This document shows positions 19,556-30,822 of a stretch of DNA of 64,000 bases, in pieces. Source of the DNA: Prorocentrum cordatum (lineage: Eukaryota; Sar; Dinophyceae; Prorocentrales; Prorocentraceae); the NCBI GenBank assembly GCA_963575745.1, contig CAUYUJ010014183.1, positions 758,742 through 822,741 of the forward strand. The letters are read 5' to 3'. The notes below the pieces were generated by a model, which ran no database searches, was not told the origin of the DNA, and saw only the letters and a list, made by a program, of their open reading frames with translations. The translations under genes and the position numbers were made by a program. Position 1 is the first letter of the stretch; the number at the start of each line of letters is the position of its first letter.

Positions 19556-21203
19556 GAATTAATCAACATGAATCCAATATTGCGACATATCGAAACATGT
19601 CTTCCTAGAAAATCAACACATGCATTTGCATGTGAATATGTTCCCCTCCTGGTAAGCTAAGGCTACTGCCAGAGGCACTCAAAATTGGAAGACCGCGGAC
19701 CAGACGTTCAATACTCGCTCAAGTGGCCTGCTACGGTCAGGAGCTTTTGCTTAGCATTTCGCGGCGGTGGCCCCAGCGACACGCTATGCCCGGCAACCGG
19801 ATAGCGTGTCGCTCCGCTCGCGGGGCGGGAGATTGTGAACATATCGGGGCGTGGACGCTTGAAGACTGGGAAGTGGACAGCGCGTCGCCCCGAAGCGTGG
19901 TGGGCCCAGCCTGGAGATCCAGGCGGCCCGACAGGTAGGAAAGAGTGGGCGGCGGACGGAGAGCGAGAAGCCGCCGCAAGCGTGAGGATAGGGCAGGGTA
20001 AGGCTGCAAAAGCATAAACTGTCGGATGGCCGTGCGGATCTACGAGAAAACGCATGGACGTGCAAGTGTTGCTTCTACCGAAGGAGAAGAGGACGGGGAG
20101 GAAGAGGCGGACGACGCAACCGGCATCGACTTGACTTGACTCCACACGGTCCCAGAGAGGCTACGCTAAACTCCTGACTGTCTCGGTGAGCGTAAAGTTG
20201 AAGAGAGCGAAGTCGGATCTACGGCTGGAAGGCAGGAACACCCTCTCCCAAGTCGATCCGACGACAACGACGACGAAGGGGCCGGAGGGAACGGCCCATG
20301 TGGCCGGCGTCACGCGGGCGCGCGCTGGCGGCTGTAAGGGGGGAGAGGGCGACGAGGAGGAGCATCCCCTCCCCCGTCCATGGCGAGGAGGGAGGGCAGA
20401 GGGAGAAGGTGTGGCCTGATTCCAGTGGCCCGCGGGTTACAGGCTGTAAGGGCTACATGCAGTTGGCAGAGGAAGAGTTGGAGAGCGGAGGAAGGCGGAG
20501 GAGGAGGAGGATGGAGAGGAAGGGGGGGATTAGAGAACATGCGCCCGGCGGACTGAATCACACACCTGCCCTACGTACCCCCCCCCCTCTGCCTCCCTTC
20601 CTCCCCCTCCCAACCTTCCCTCGACGTCTCTCCTCCCATCTTTCCCTCCCCTTCCCCTCACTTCCCCACCGCGCCGCGATCGGGCATCCGCTACCCGCCT
20701 CTTTCGCCCCTCCACTCTTGTACCCAGAGGCACCAGGACCCCGCCTAAACAGAGGAGACAACTTCCAGGTTGCAAGGGCAGGGGGCGACAGGGCGTGCGA
20801 AGCATCTGGCTGTCCCCTCTCCCCCCTTTCCACCTCCTTCAGGGTCCACAGTGCCGTTTGAGATGGGGGGGGCAGGTAGGGGGGCATTACGAACTCGCCA
20901 GTGGCCCCTCCTGGTTCCCGAAGACTCTGCATCCAACTTCCCTCTCCAAGATGCCCAAGGTACCGTCCAAGACGGTTCACCAATGACGCCAGGATGGCCT
21001 GAAGACGGCTCAAGAGGTTCCAAAATCGTCCGAAGAGGGCGTCTCCCAAAGCACTCCTCAAAATGCCAACAAACACACATAACATCCGAACATGTGTGAA
21101 TTAAATCCGCGTCCTCGCAATTATGGCATTTCGAGGCCCTTCGGACCAGCCCAAGATGCCTCCAAGGTAGAGTGGGGGCCGATCCACAAGAAACCCACCG
21201 CAA
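19556..21203. other. no gene seen; purine/pyrimidine-rich stretches
   Basis: 20490-20700 is strand-asymmetric (GGAGGA, then CCTCCC). Weak CCCAAG-type words near 20940-21020. Frames are short or compositional. Confidence 0.4.
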
Positions 21204-21254
21204 GAAACCCAACCCTGAAATCCGCCAAGGTTTCTCGGTACAGGGTTGGGTTTC
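21204..21254. repeat. perfect 14-bp inverted repeat (hairpin)
   Basis: GAAACCCAACCCTG at 21204-21217 and its complement at 21241-21254, loop of 23. Part of a locally AAACCC-rich region to about 21560. Confidence 0.85.
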
Positions 21255-21689
21255 GTGCACTTCGGCTGCAAACGAAAAAACTCAAGGCACCCTGGCCTGA
21301 GAAGCTGGCGTCAAGCAATTGGCCATCAAGAAACCACATTCGATCGAAGATACGAGTCTCGGGCTTTGCATAAACGAAAAAACGGCGGCTTTTCACATAG
21401 AAAAAACCATGTGCCCATTCGGCTCAGGCCTACGACAGACTGGCGAAACCCCGCCCGGGTGGCGGGCGAACAAACCCAAGGTACGCCCGAGTGCCCGGAA
21501 GTGTCTGGCAGGTTCGGGCGCGCGCTCCGAAACTGACCGACGCCCGAGAAACCCAGGGTGCACTGGAGGATGCAATTTCTTCCAGATTGCGGCGACCTTC
21601 GGCGCCGAACGCCAGCCGAAGAACCCGGGGGAACCCTGACGAACTGCAGGGTGCTTCTTGTCATGGGCCCCCATTGTATGACGGAGACG

Positions 21690-21965
21690 CCCCAAGAGGG
21701 CCTCGAGACGACCCAATAGGCCCTGGGCCCCCGACAGTGGCCCAAGAGCAACAGCTCGAATGGGCCCAGGAACCCTCCAGCACCAAATGTCCTCCAAGAC
21801 CCCCAACGTCTCCCCACGAGGCTCACAAATAACAAACATTCAAGAAGCCACCAGGCGGCTCCCCGTGAGGCACCCAGGAGCCCCTAAAAACGCCTTCAAG
21901 AGGCCCCCGAAGAGCCCCAACATGCGCCCACCAAGTCCCCGAGAAACTCTCAAGGGGTTCCACCG
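21690..21965 (+). repeat. CCCAAG-type repeat element, diverged fragment
   Basis: CCCCAAGAGGGCC, TCCAAGACCCCC and AAGAGGCCCCC words. 21966-22835 after it holds nothing I can support. Confidence 0.5.
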
Positions 21966-22835
21966 CAATCGCAAACGCCCTCCCCTTCCGTCCCTTCTTC
22001 GTCCATCTCCCTCGTCGCCCGCCTCTTCTTCCTATCCGTACTCGCGCGATTCCAGCAGTCAAATACATTCACTGGCCATGGTGCTTGTGAGCAATCTGGC
22101 ATGGACGATGACATGATCCTGGAATATCCCGCGATGCCGCCCTGCAGAGTAAGATCTCCTGTGGCCCTCTAGCCAAGTCCAACAGAGGGCTGAAATATGA
22201 TATACCTCTCGCACAATATGTGTATGACTCTCCTGGAGCAGCAAACCCACAGAAAGACAAGAGTTCCATGACTCATGACCGTCCCAGTCTCCTACAAGCA
22301 CCACGACTACATATACATGAACGTCCCAAAAGTGTCACCCACAGACCCCGAGAGGGCCTCTAACAGGCCTCAGGAACACGACCCAGGCGCATCCCCATCT
22401 TTCCAACGTGCGCGGGCATCTCTACCCATCTCTACTCAGGATGAGACGGTCTGGCCCAAAGATGCCAACCTTTTGAGGTGTGGTGCTCTCCCCCTCCCTA
22501 ATGTATCCTTCCACGGACTCCTGAGATGCAACAAACGGACCAGCGGCTACCACGATAAGCCACAGCTCGAAGCCCCTTGGAGCCCTCCACCCCCCAAATC
22601 ACTCCCACGGCATTCCACGTGCTCCTCTCAGGAACCATCAGCCCCCACAAAATAATCAAAGAGCCCCAAGTTACCCCTCAGAAAGCTTCCCATAGTTCTC
22701 AAGGGAACGCCTCGAAGCCTCGGAAGAATTCCGATGCAGCAGCGGCAGAAGAGAGCTCGAAAGGGCTTCGTCGTCACGCTGCCCCTCATCCCTCGCCTCC
22801 TCCTCCTTCCCCCATCGATCAACATTTTGCCGACT

Positions 22836-23168
22836 TCATCGTCGTCCTCTTCCTCCCCTTCCTCTCTTCATCAGCAGTCTGTCAAGTGAGTTCTTGGGTT
22901 TCGGCGAGATGTAATGGAGTGGCGTAAACCTCTCGAGTAAGATACGAACAGGCTTTTTCCGACAACGGTGAGCCTCGGTTGGGAAGAAGTTTCCCGACTT
23001 TGATCTAAGGAACTGCCAGAACACCAGAGCCGCTCCTGAACCCAAAGTGGTCCTTATGTCAGCGTCTCCGCCGTACTTCGCATTAGAACTGCGGAAGATG
23101 GCTGGGATGCAGCGAGCGCGCAGAGCCGGAATGAACGGGGGAGCCAGAATGAACGAGGGAACAAACAC
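22836..23168 (-). CDS. putative coding fragment, unknown product
   Basis: Open minus-strand frame of about 110 residues. Balanced amino-acid use, for example NAKYGGDADIRTTLGSG, ALVFWQFLRSKSGNFF, RKKPVRILLERFTPLHY and ISPKPKNSLDRLLMKRG, ending in GRGGRGRR before the stop. It is not repeat-derived. No motif I can name; the boundaries may be splice sites rather than the Met and stop. Confidence 0.35.
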   Translation of the reverse strand: MFVPSFILAPPFIPALRARCIPAIFRSSNAKYGGDADIRTTLGSGAALVFWQFLRSKSGNFFPTEAHRCRKKPVRILLERFTPLHYISPKPKNSLDRLLMKRGRGGRGRR

Positions 23169-23187
23169 AAGAAATATTCACCCTTCC

Positions 23188-23270
23188 TGGGGGTCCCACA
23201 ACGGTGCGGTGACAACCGTGCGGTGACCTCGAAATCCCCACATATCTCACCGCACGGTCAGTCACCGCAC
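23188..23270. repeat. inverted GGTGCGGTGAC repeat unit, copy 1
   Basis: ACGGTGCGGTGACAACCG and CGTGCGGTGACC, mirrored by CTCACCGCACGGTCAG and CACCGCAC. Second copy at 63528-63612. Confidence 0.65.
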
Positions 23271-23869
23271 AAATTGGGACCTTGGAGGCCCAAGTCGCCC
23301 AAGACATTGTCGGATAACGACCCAAGTCCCAAAACGGTGCTGTCACCCCGGATTCATTACGCACTCAACCTACCGTTCGTCGCAAGAGAACTACTCCAGA
23401 GCCAACCGTTGAGGCCCCCTCCCATCACACCCCGTCTCTGCGGCAGGCCCCCTGTTCTCGAGCCCCTGTGCTCTGAAGCCGATGATGCCGCGCACACCAC
23501 GACGACGACGGCGACGACGAACATCGTGGACAAGCGTCGGAAATCGTCCACGACGACGGCGAAGTCCTTCAGCAGTCGCCCAAAATGGTCGATGACGACG
23601 CCGGCGACCTAGTCTCCGCGGTAGATCCCAGGGACAGCCGACTGCTGGCTGGGACACAGAGGACATACTAATACTAGGTGCCTCTGTTGGGGATGCCCCC
23701 CCGACAGGAACATATAGTACACAATCTTGCAGAGTACCATTTACCGAGCGGTATGGCCAGAAAGCGCACGCCACGGAGTTTACACTATAAGATCCTCGAG
23801 CGTGCGAGTCACCCCTGCGTGGCCGACGCGCATGTAATATTAGTATGCTCGGGCGGTGCCGACTCGTTC

Positions 23870-23980
23870 CTGTGTCATCACGCGAAGGGTGTCCGCCCAG
23901 TCGTGCTCCGCCCCCGGCCTGTCGCGCATGGCGCCCGACAGCAGCTGCCGGGTGTGCTCCAGCTTCTGCAGCATCGCGGC
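23870..23980 (-). CDS. likely exon, helical segment
   Basis: A 111-base minus-strand block in phase 0, reading AAMLQKLEHTRQLLSGAMRD then RPGAEHDWADTLRVMTQ. The proposed 3' splice site is GGCCAG|GCC (an AG|GC junction) and the proposed donor is ACACAG|GAAC, a GA-type site. Strong G/C at third positions. Product unknown; helix-rich and possibly coiled coil. Other minus-strand islands at 26221-26328, 27104-27250, 18937-19047 and 8711-8850 could belong to the same transcription unit. Confidence 0.45.
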
Positions 23981-24061
23981 CTGGCCGCGGAGCGGAGGTC
24001 AGGCTTTACGACGGCGCAAGACCCAGAACCCCAGGAGTCATGGACACATTCACGACGGACG

Positions 24062-24180
24062 GTTTGTCGCTAACTTCGGCCTCTGGGGCCCATGCGGGGC
24101 CTCAGGGCGGTCAACACAAAAATTCTGGCTGAAAAACTGGTCCTGGGGACTGGGACGAGACCTCTTGAGGATCGCCGCTA
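24062..24180 (+). repeat. dispersed ~120-bp repeat (GGCCTCTGGGG family), copy 3
   Basis: ACTTCGGCCTCTGGGGCCC, GGGGCCTCAGGGCGGTCAA, GCTGAAAAACTGGTCCTGG, GACGAGACCTCTTGAGGATCG. Confidence 0.65.
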
Positions 24181-25329
24181 CGAATAAAACATGACGCGTT
24201 CGTCATCTTCGTCGGCCCGCCGGCCCGCCCTCTTCGTCAAGCCTGCTTCGCCTGCCTGTCTTCGCCGTAGCCTCCGCCCGCGGCGGTCCCCGCCCAGACC
24301 ACTGACGTCGGGTCCCGCCTGCGGGGTACGGTGTTCATCTCTGCACACCATTGGAAAAGGAATCCAGGATCCTGAGCTATGTCGGGAGGGCCTCCTAGGG
24401 GCCCAGGGCATGCAGGGTTCGCAAATATCCCTGCAAACCATCTTTCAGATGACTCACGTCCTGATACAAATGTCCCTGTCAACTTCCCCCGTGGGTATGA
24501 GTAAAGTATGTCGCGCCAAATTCGGACAAATCCCAAAACAATGAAAAGGTATGATCGATGCTATGAAACATCACCCGTGCAGAAACAGGAAAAAACAACA
24601 AGCATGACAATGTGATGCCCTCTCGGGGATTGACGCATCGGTTCAGAGAGGGGACCCACTTGGTTCCCACCCCGACGCGATCCGGATACAGGTAGAAGCG
24701 TTTCGGGCCAGCAAAATCTCAATGTGGGGCCAGCGGGCTCGTACGTAAAACGGCTGGACCCTCGGCACGTCTTCGCTCCCGTGCGTGACCACCGCGAGGG
24801 GGGGAGGCAGAAGTGGGGCGAAAAACAACATGAGGGGGGCAATGGCAAGGTGGGGAATGAGAGGATCGCACTGACCAGGGAACGGAAGAGGAGAAGGAGG
24901 AGGAAAGACTACAGAAGGAGAGGCATTGAGGGGATGCAATGTGGAACGCTACAAGCTTGCCCCGTCCTCCATTCCTTCCCCTTCCTCCATCCTCCTCCTT
25001 CTCCACCGGTCCCCCATCCTCATATTCCTCAGTAGCCCCGACCTCGTCATTCTCTTCTTGCCTATTATATTCTAAAGGCGGGGCGCTAGGCGGGGCTGGC
25101 GTCTTCGAGACTTCGGTTGCGGGGGCTTCAGAGAAAGGATGTTGCGACCTGTCCTCGACGAGTCCACCTCTTCATTATCACACTTCGTCGTCATCCTCCA
25201 TCCCCATTTTCCCACCCTCCTCCTCATTCCGGCCCACCGCGGCGTCTATTTCCGTAGCTGCTTTGGCAGCTTTGGCTCAGATGATCCATTCGTGTGTAAC
25301 CTACTTGTTGTTCGTTGTGTTTCTGAGCG
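24181..25329. other. no gene I can support
   Basis: Purine-rich near 24890-24920 and pyrimidine-rich near 24965-25040. Frames on both strands are compositional. Confidence 0.4.
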
Positions 25330-25568
25330 GAGATGTCCGTCGGATGAATGAGCACGGCGACCCGTGGAGCGCAGCTCTGCACTTTCTTGTTGGTGAGGGC
25401 GACGCGCTGGATGATGATCAGGGTGCATGGCAGGAAACTCTAGCAAATCTGGATGGCGAGCGACCTATCAGCGCCGAAGATGATCAGGGGACGTGGCAGG
25501 ACACTCTAGAAAAACTGGGCAATTACCCAAACTGCATCGGCGCCGACGCCGACAGGGACCCTATGTAG
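25330..25568 (+). CDS. putative coding fragment with a duplicated segment
   Basis: Plus-strand frame ending at TAG 25566-25568. Reads RRMNEHGDPWSAALHFLVG then two related segments, DDDQGAWQETLANLDG and EDDQGTWQDTLEKLG, from a 66-69 base direct repeat (GATGATCAGGG in each). A hydrophobic stretch (VTYLLFVVFLSG) lies just upstream in the same frame. Similar acidic or aromatic segments repeated in frame suggest coding, but the start and any introns are unknown. Confidence 0.35.
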
Positions 25569-26220
25569 TGCACGTCTGATGCAAGAGACGACGTCGACCG
25601 TCTCGCTGATGGTGCTGCTCCGTCTTGTTCCCCATCCTCGCTGTCCTTCGTCATTCCTCCCTCGCGCTCAGTCGTCCCACTTATATTCGTCATCCTTCCT
25701 CTTTTCCCTTCCGTTCTCTCCTCTCGCCTCCTTTTAACTTTCTGGTTCCGTCCTCCTCCTCCTCTTCCTCAATCATTCCTCCCTACATGTTCCGTCCACC
25801 CGTCTCCCTTCCTTTATCTTCGTCCTTCCTCCTCTTCCGTTTCCCAATGGGCGAGTTCGCTTGCGTGCTGGCCGCGCTAATGCGTGAGACACGTGCGTGT
25901 TGCATGTAACCATGCACATTGCATCCAACGTGTGTGCTTCTTGCAGGTGCGTGTGCATATATGTGGTGTGCGCAACAACATGCCAGACACTTCGCTCGTG
26001 CGGCACTTCAAGTAAATCAACTAGACAAGGGAATTATGTGTAATGGAACAAATAAGGACGGCCACATATAGTTTCGCAAGTGTGTGCGGGGTCCTTGCGG
26101 TTACTTTTGGGCGGGCTTGCGATAGCCTGTGCGTAAACCCCGCGGGGAAGTCCGCAGAGAGTCCAGGGTGGTGCCCTCTAGGAGACCTCTCCAACACAAG
26201 TCTGCAGGCCCTTGGAACAC
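25569..26220. other. no gene seen
   Basis: Pyrimidine-rich 25620-25840, then ordinary DNA. Confidence 0.4.
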
Positions 26221-26328
26221 CAGTTGAGGCTTGATCATCGACATCACCGCCGCCCTCATCAGATGAGGATTCCTGAGAAAGGTCCAAAGCCTCCTGGAGC
26301 ACTTGCTTAACGAACGCACCCGCCGTGC
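26221..26328 (-). CDS. likely exon, acidic segment
   Basis: Minus-strand frame reads GTAGAFVKQVLQEALDLSQE then SSSDEGGGDVDDQAST. The proposed 3' splice site is GTGCGAG|GCACGG (AG|GC again); a possible donor is CAACTG|GTGTTC. A short helix followed by an acidic tail. Product unknown. Confidence 0.38.
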
Positions 26329-26436
26329 CTCGCACTGAACACATCAGGACGGAGATAATTCTTCATGTTCGGTCTCTGAAAGGCCTGACCAGGCCTTGGG
26401 TCCATCAAGAAACGGCTCGGTACGAACGACCGACCC

Positions 26437-26502
26437 TGGGAAAGGGTCGGGACTTCTGGGGAGCGCAAATTCAAAACATCGGGACATTGCACGTCTGGGG
26501 AG
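26437..26502 (+). repeat. two-copy dispersed repeat (GGGTCGGGA family), copy 2
   Basis: CCCTGGGAAAGGGTCGGGAC and CGGGACATTGCACGTCTGGG; inverted counterpart at 7611-7676. 26503-27090 holds no gene; 26700-27000 is rich in ATGC-type words. Confidence 0.55.
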
Positions 26503-27103
26503 GAAGTGGAGGACTCGAGGAGGTTTCAGAAGTATGTAGTTTTAGAATTGGGCCGTGCCTGCAACGGGGCTTTTGCCTCGCCCTGTGAAACGACACTCGG
26601 CCGTGGCGGCAGCCTCGCCTCCCGCTCCTATTGTTGTTTGACAGTTTCTCTGGGTGTTCTCGGGGCTCCTCTATGCGCATCGCAGGGCAGATCAGAGAAC
26701 GTCATAGCACAGCATAACACTGAATAGCCCAGAAGCGCTGGCGCTAGCGTACCAGAGCGCAGGGTATTCTGAGCTGGACGTGCACAGAACAGCAACGAGG
26801 TAAACATTGCACAACATAGTACAGCCTAGCACGGCACAGTACTTGTACAGCCTGATGGCGTGGAGCACGCGATCCCATGCTCTTCGCCTTCATGCACCGG
26901 TGTGAGATGTCAAGCGATGCAATGCTATGTCATTGGCAAGCATGTGATGACACGTCATGCGATGCCTGTAATGTGCAACGCAGTGCTATGCAAGTATCGG
27001 CTGATCGATGCTGCTGTTCAATGCGCTGCCATGCTACACCATTCTGCATAATACGTAGCATGTAACATCATTGTGTTGATTTCAACATGATAAACGCATA
27101 TAC

Positions 27104-27250
27104 CTGTCCCTGTTGCGGCGGACGAGGGGGGAACGCCTTCTCTGCTCGCAGCTGCTGGTTCTCCTGCTGGATGAGGAACAGCTGTTGCACGTGGCTGGCG
27201 GCGGAAGGCTCCTCGAAGGGGGGGGGTCGGCGGAACACACGAGTGGAGGC
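27104..27250 (-). CDS. likely exon, coiled-coil segment
   Basis: Minus-strand frame without Met: KASTRVFRRPPPFEEPSAA then SHVQQLFLIQQENQQLRAEK then AFPPRPPQQGQ, ending exactly at CAG|GTATATG, a GT donor in phase 0. The leucine spacing and Gln/Glu content suggest a coiled coil. The upstream edge abuts an inverted-repeat element (27245-27415), possibly at AAAG|CCTCC. Product unknown. Confidence 0.48.
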
Positions 27251-27415
27251 TTTAGAGGGACAAACAAAAACATCTACATTAACTGTCGAAAGCCCGCGCG
27301 AGTTCCTTGGACCGGCGCTCGGCCCGCAACTAAGCGCCGCCTCTGGCGCCGCTCCTGGCGAACTCCGCGCGCCAGGGAGAGCCGCCGCTCAAACAATCCG
27401 CACGATCCCCCGAAA
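27245..27415. mobile_element. short inverted-repeat element family A, diverged copy
   Basis: AACAAAAACATCTACATTAACT, cut here to AACAAAAACATCTAC, then CGCGCGAGTTCCTTGGACC and GCGCCGCTCCTGGCG; aligns with 61560-61772. Confidence 0.45.
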
Positions 27416-27649
27416 GCTTATGCTTCTGCAGTGCTTTCTTCTTCGAAGATCTGGCGGAATGCAAACTGGGGGGCCTGCCAAAGTGGGGCCTTTTTTCGAA
27501 CCAGCGGGGTCCCAACATAAACCCAAAAAGCCCCTTTAGGGCTTTCTCCACCCCCCATTTAAATCATCCCCCATGATCACCCGCCCAAAATAAATCCAGA
27601 ATCTCTGAGATCCGGCGGTTCTGGAGGATGTTTCGGGCGCCGCAGCTGC

Positions 27650-28115
27650 TCACGTTCCCCTGGGGCGGGGCCGAGAAGTCCGGGGACTCGCGCTGTGAAG
27701 GGAGTGCGGAGTTGGAGGCCTAGGATCGAGATGCCCTGGCGACGGGGGCGGCCTTCTAAACAGATGTCCCTTACGAGCGGGCAACAAGCGCAGCGCGCAG
27801 CCGCGGGCGCCTGGCAAGGCGCCAGTCAACCTGCGCGAGACGCTACGCAGCGAGACGTGCAAATCTGCCGAGCTGCCCCCAGCGAAACGTAATTCACCAT
27901 TCACCGACATGGAGTAACGCCTGCCCGCGCGCTTGCAACTGCACTTTCCACCCAGACATGCACGATCCAACACTTCCGTGGGCGTCGCGGCGCTGGCGCC
28001 GCATTGGAGGCAGACGACCTGGCCAGGCCCCTGCGCGAAGGCGCGCGGCGCCCAGGCAAACGGGGTCGTCTGCGCCGCCGTGCCGCGGCGGCGGCATTGG
28101 CAGAGAAGAAGAGAG
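27650..28115 (-). pseudogene. dinoflagellate-type LINE C-terminal Cys segment (probable)
   Basis: Minus-strand frame open for about 150 codons: QTTPFAWAPRAFAQGPGQVV then CLQCGASAATPTEVLDRAC then LGGKCSCKRAGRRYSMSVNG. The CX2C followed by two further Cys pairs, and the position about 1.1 kb downstream of a reverse transcriptase on the same strand, suggest the tail of the same LINE. This is inference: the frames between 28120 and 29200 are broken (a fragment PKTEWQKRYRAILAD near 28800 may belong). Confidence 0.35.
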
Positions 28116-29214
28116 AAGAGAAGAGCATAATGAGGGGGGGGCGAATTCCGCAGGGCTAAGCTAATCTAGCTGGCTCCTGCGAGTCAGGCAGGTCGAGCAG
28201 CCGCGGTGAGATGCGCTTCCAGGCGTCGCGCGGATTGGCGACACATTGCAAATTATTCAAAAGCAGGAGGCAATGGTCGCGAACGATGACGACGACGAGA
28301 GGAAGATAATACTGCAAGAAATAAACGCATCCGCTTTGCCACGCCGCGGCCGCAAGCGCTGCAGGGTGGGGGTGCGAAGCGCAAACACAGTGACCCCGTG
28401 GCGCGCCGCAGCGGGCGCCACGTAAACGCGCTGCGCCGACAAGGCTCCACGAGCGACGACGCTCGCCGTCTCCCCCGGTGAACAAGGTCAGAGAAACAGC
28501 AAACGCGGGTGCCGCTCGCTGGGAGCAGGGCCAGCTAACGACAACCGCCTGCGCCCGAACTCCGCGACCATGCAGCAATGGATGCGGCGCTCGGCGTGTC
28601 CTCTGCGCGCCCGCGCGCGCGCAGCGGGCGCGGGCACTGGCACGCGGAGACCTCAAAGATTCTGCAAACCGATGCACACACCCGCGGGGGCGCCAAGTGC
28701 GCCGGGCCGCGAAGCGCGAGCGTCGCGCGCCCCAGGCGGCGCCCACGGAGAAAGGGGAGGTTCAGGCGCAAGAGGCAGCGGTCGAGGTGGCGGACGGCGC
28801 CCTGCTGGCGCGGGTCCGCTAATATAGCCCGATACCGCTTCTGCCATTCAGTCTTCGGCGCCGGCGCTGGCGCGTCGTCTTGGACAAGGGCCTCGGCCGA
28901 CACTCCAGTTGCTGCTGCGCGTCGTTCCAGATGGCCGCGGGCGTCTCAGCCGGAACGCATCCAGAAGTCGAAAACGACGTACCAGAAGACCACCACGTGC
29001 TGTTTTATCCTTGGTGCATCCAGCACTTCGCAGCAACCGCCGCGGTTGTCGCATCGATCAACCCGATTGAAATCCCAAGGAACGCAAGTACTCGAGCGTC
29101 TCATGGGTAGTCCAGCAATGGGGGCCCGAAGCGAGGAGCGCGCACGCCTGCTGCCCCGCGGCGTACCAACTGCACGGCAACTGGTCCAGTTGAAACAGAA
29201 ATCATAATACTGGG

Positions 29215-30600
29215 AAGACGAAATTGAGGCAGGCCAACAAAATAAGCATCATGCCGCAGCCGATGCCCCGCCACACTTGGTTCGGGATATGAGCTCTTCC
29301 AACGGCTTCGCCCACGATGGCTCGGCGCGCTCTGGGCCGACGACTAAGCCCAAGAAGATTGCGTCCTGGTAGATGGTGGAATCGCCCCAGGCGGGCGCTG
29401 CCGCCTGTAATGAGGCGCTCCCGCGCGCAACCGTTAACTTCCAAACTGAGCGGGGTCTAAATCTTTTTGCCGCGTAATCCTTGGCAGCCGCCCGGACTCG
29501 TCGAAAATACGTTCCAAAACAGCAGCGCCCCCCGCCCCGACGACCAAGTCGTCGGCGTAAGCGCGAGGAGCGGCGTCTGGAATGAGGCGTGGGAACCTCT
29601 GCAAAAAAATACGTCAGACAGCACAGCGGCAAGGAACGGCGAGAGGGGGCAGCCCTGGCGGACCCCATGAACTCGAAACCGTCGAAAGTGGTCCCGTCGT
29701 GGGCAATGCGACACCTGTTGTTCCGAGATAGCACCCTGACGTACTGTACGCACTACGGTGGCCAACCCTGGGCAGTGATGACATCGAGAAGGAACTCCTG
29801 GCTGCCGTTCGGAAAAGCCACTTCGAAGCTGAAGAGCATCATGGCGGAGGAGTTGTGCTTGCGCGAGTAGTAGAGCATGGCTTCTTCCAAAGCCATGAGG
29901 TTAGCGACCTGTGCAAGAATCCCCGCTGGCTGTCGGAAATCCCAGGCGCGACGTCCGGCTCAATGTACATGCGGACCGCACTGTCAATTATCCAATTGGC
30001 TATATTCGTGATTTTCAATGGACGCATGTTCGAAAGGACGTAGACTTCGACGCCGTCACCAGTGGTGCTTGAAGGCTTCTTGGGGAGGAAGACCATGGAT
30101 CTCTCCTTGGGTGAGACCCAGTCCGTCTCCGTCAACTCCATGCCGCTGGGGCTCGCGATTGCTAGCACAGCGTCGTGCAGAGCTCTGGTCGCGAAGCTGG
30201 CCAAGGCGCGCCAGGCGCGGAACGGAATCCCGTCTGGGCCGGGAGAACTGCTGCTCGTGTGGCTCACCGCGCGATCGAAGATCCCGACGGGCACGATTTC
30301 GCCAAATCCGCACCGACGGTCTGCCGGGAAAGCGTGCGCGGCCTCGTCTGCTTGCCATGCGCGGCGCAAGGCTGCATCCGTATCCCGTCTGCGGAAGACG
30401 CCAAACCAATGCTGACGCAAAACTCGGGCAATGTGTGCAAGAAGATGTACTCACGTAGCCAGCACTGTCGCTGAGTGCGTGGTGGGAACATCCCCAGCCA
30501 GGAGACAAGGGCGTAAGAAGGCGGTGATTCTGCAGCCGCCGTCTCGCAGCCTGTGCTTCGGAGAGGTCCTTCAAATCGGTGACGCCGCGGCGCCAGCAAA
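29215..30600 (-). pseudogene. LINE reverse transcriptase, frameshifted remnant
   Basis: Non-LTR reverse transcriptase spread over three minus-strand frames. In order: RQHWFGVFRRRDTDAAL, SSSPGPDGIPFRAWR, VFLPKKPSSTTGDG, then LSNMRPLKITNIANWI and SDSQRGFL in one frame; AMMLFSFEVAFPNGSQEF in the next, where Ser replaces the expected catalytic Asp of motif A; GVRQGCPLSPFLAAVLSDVF in a third; and AYADDLVVGAG (YADD at 29548-29559) back in another. No endonuclease domain is visible upstream. At least three frameshifts and the lost Asp make it inactive. Confidence 0.8.
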
Positions 30601-30701
30601 GATGAGACGTACGAGCTGCGGGGCGAGGGGGAGTAGAAGATATCAGCCAGCTAGCTCCCCCACTTCAGCGGGCGAAGAAGGGTACAAGATACGATGCTGC
30701 G

Positions 30702-30822
30702 TGATCGGGGGAACCTGTCCCAGGGCGGGCAGGAAGTTTCTACCCCCACCTGCCACCGTAGGGATACAAACTTCCCAACTGCCACGGGACAGGCGTCCCC
30801 GATCGCGGGCAAGTCTCGTCTG
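30702..30822. repeat. imperfect inverted repeat, ~120 bp
   Basis: GATCGGGGGAACCTGTCCC and GGCAGGAAGTTT are mirrored by AAACTTCCCAACTGCC and GGGACAGGCGTCCCCGATC. It would fold into one long stem. Confidence 0.75.

Noticed and set aside
27525-27550. AAAGCCCCTTTAGGGCTTT as a bacterial-type terminator
   Set aside because: No bacterial gene context; a chance short hairpin.
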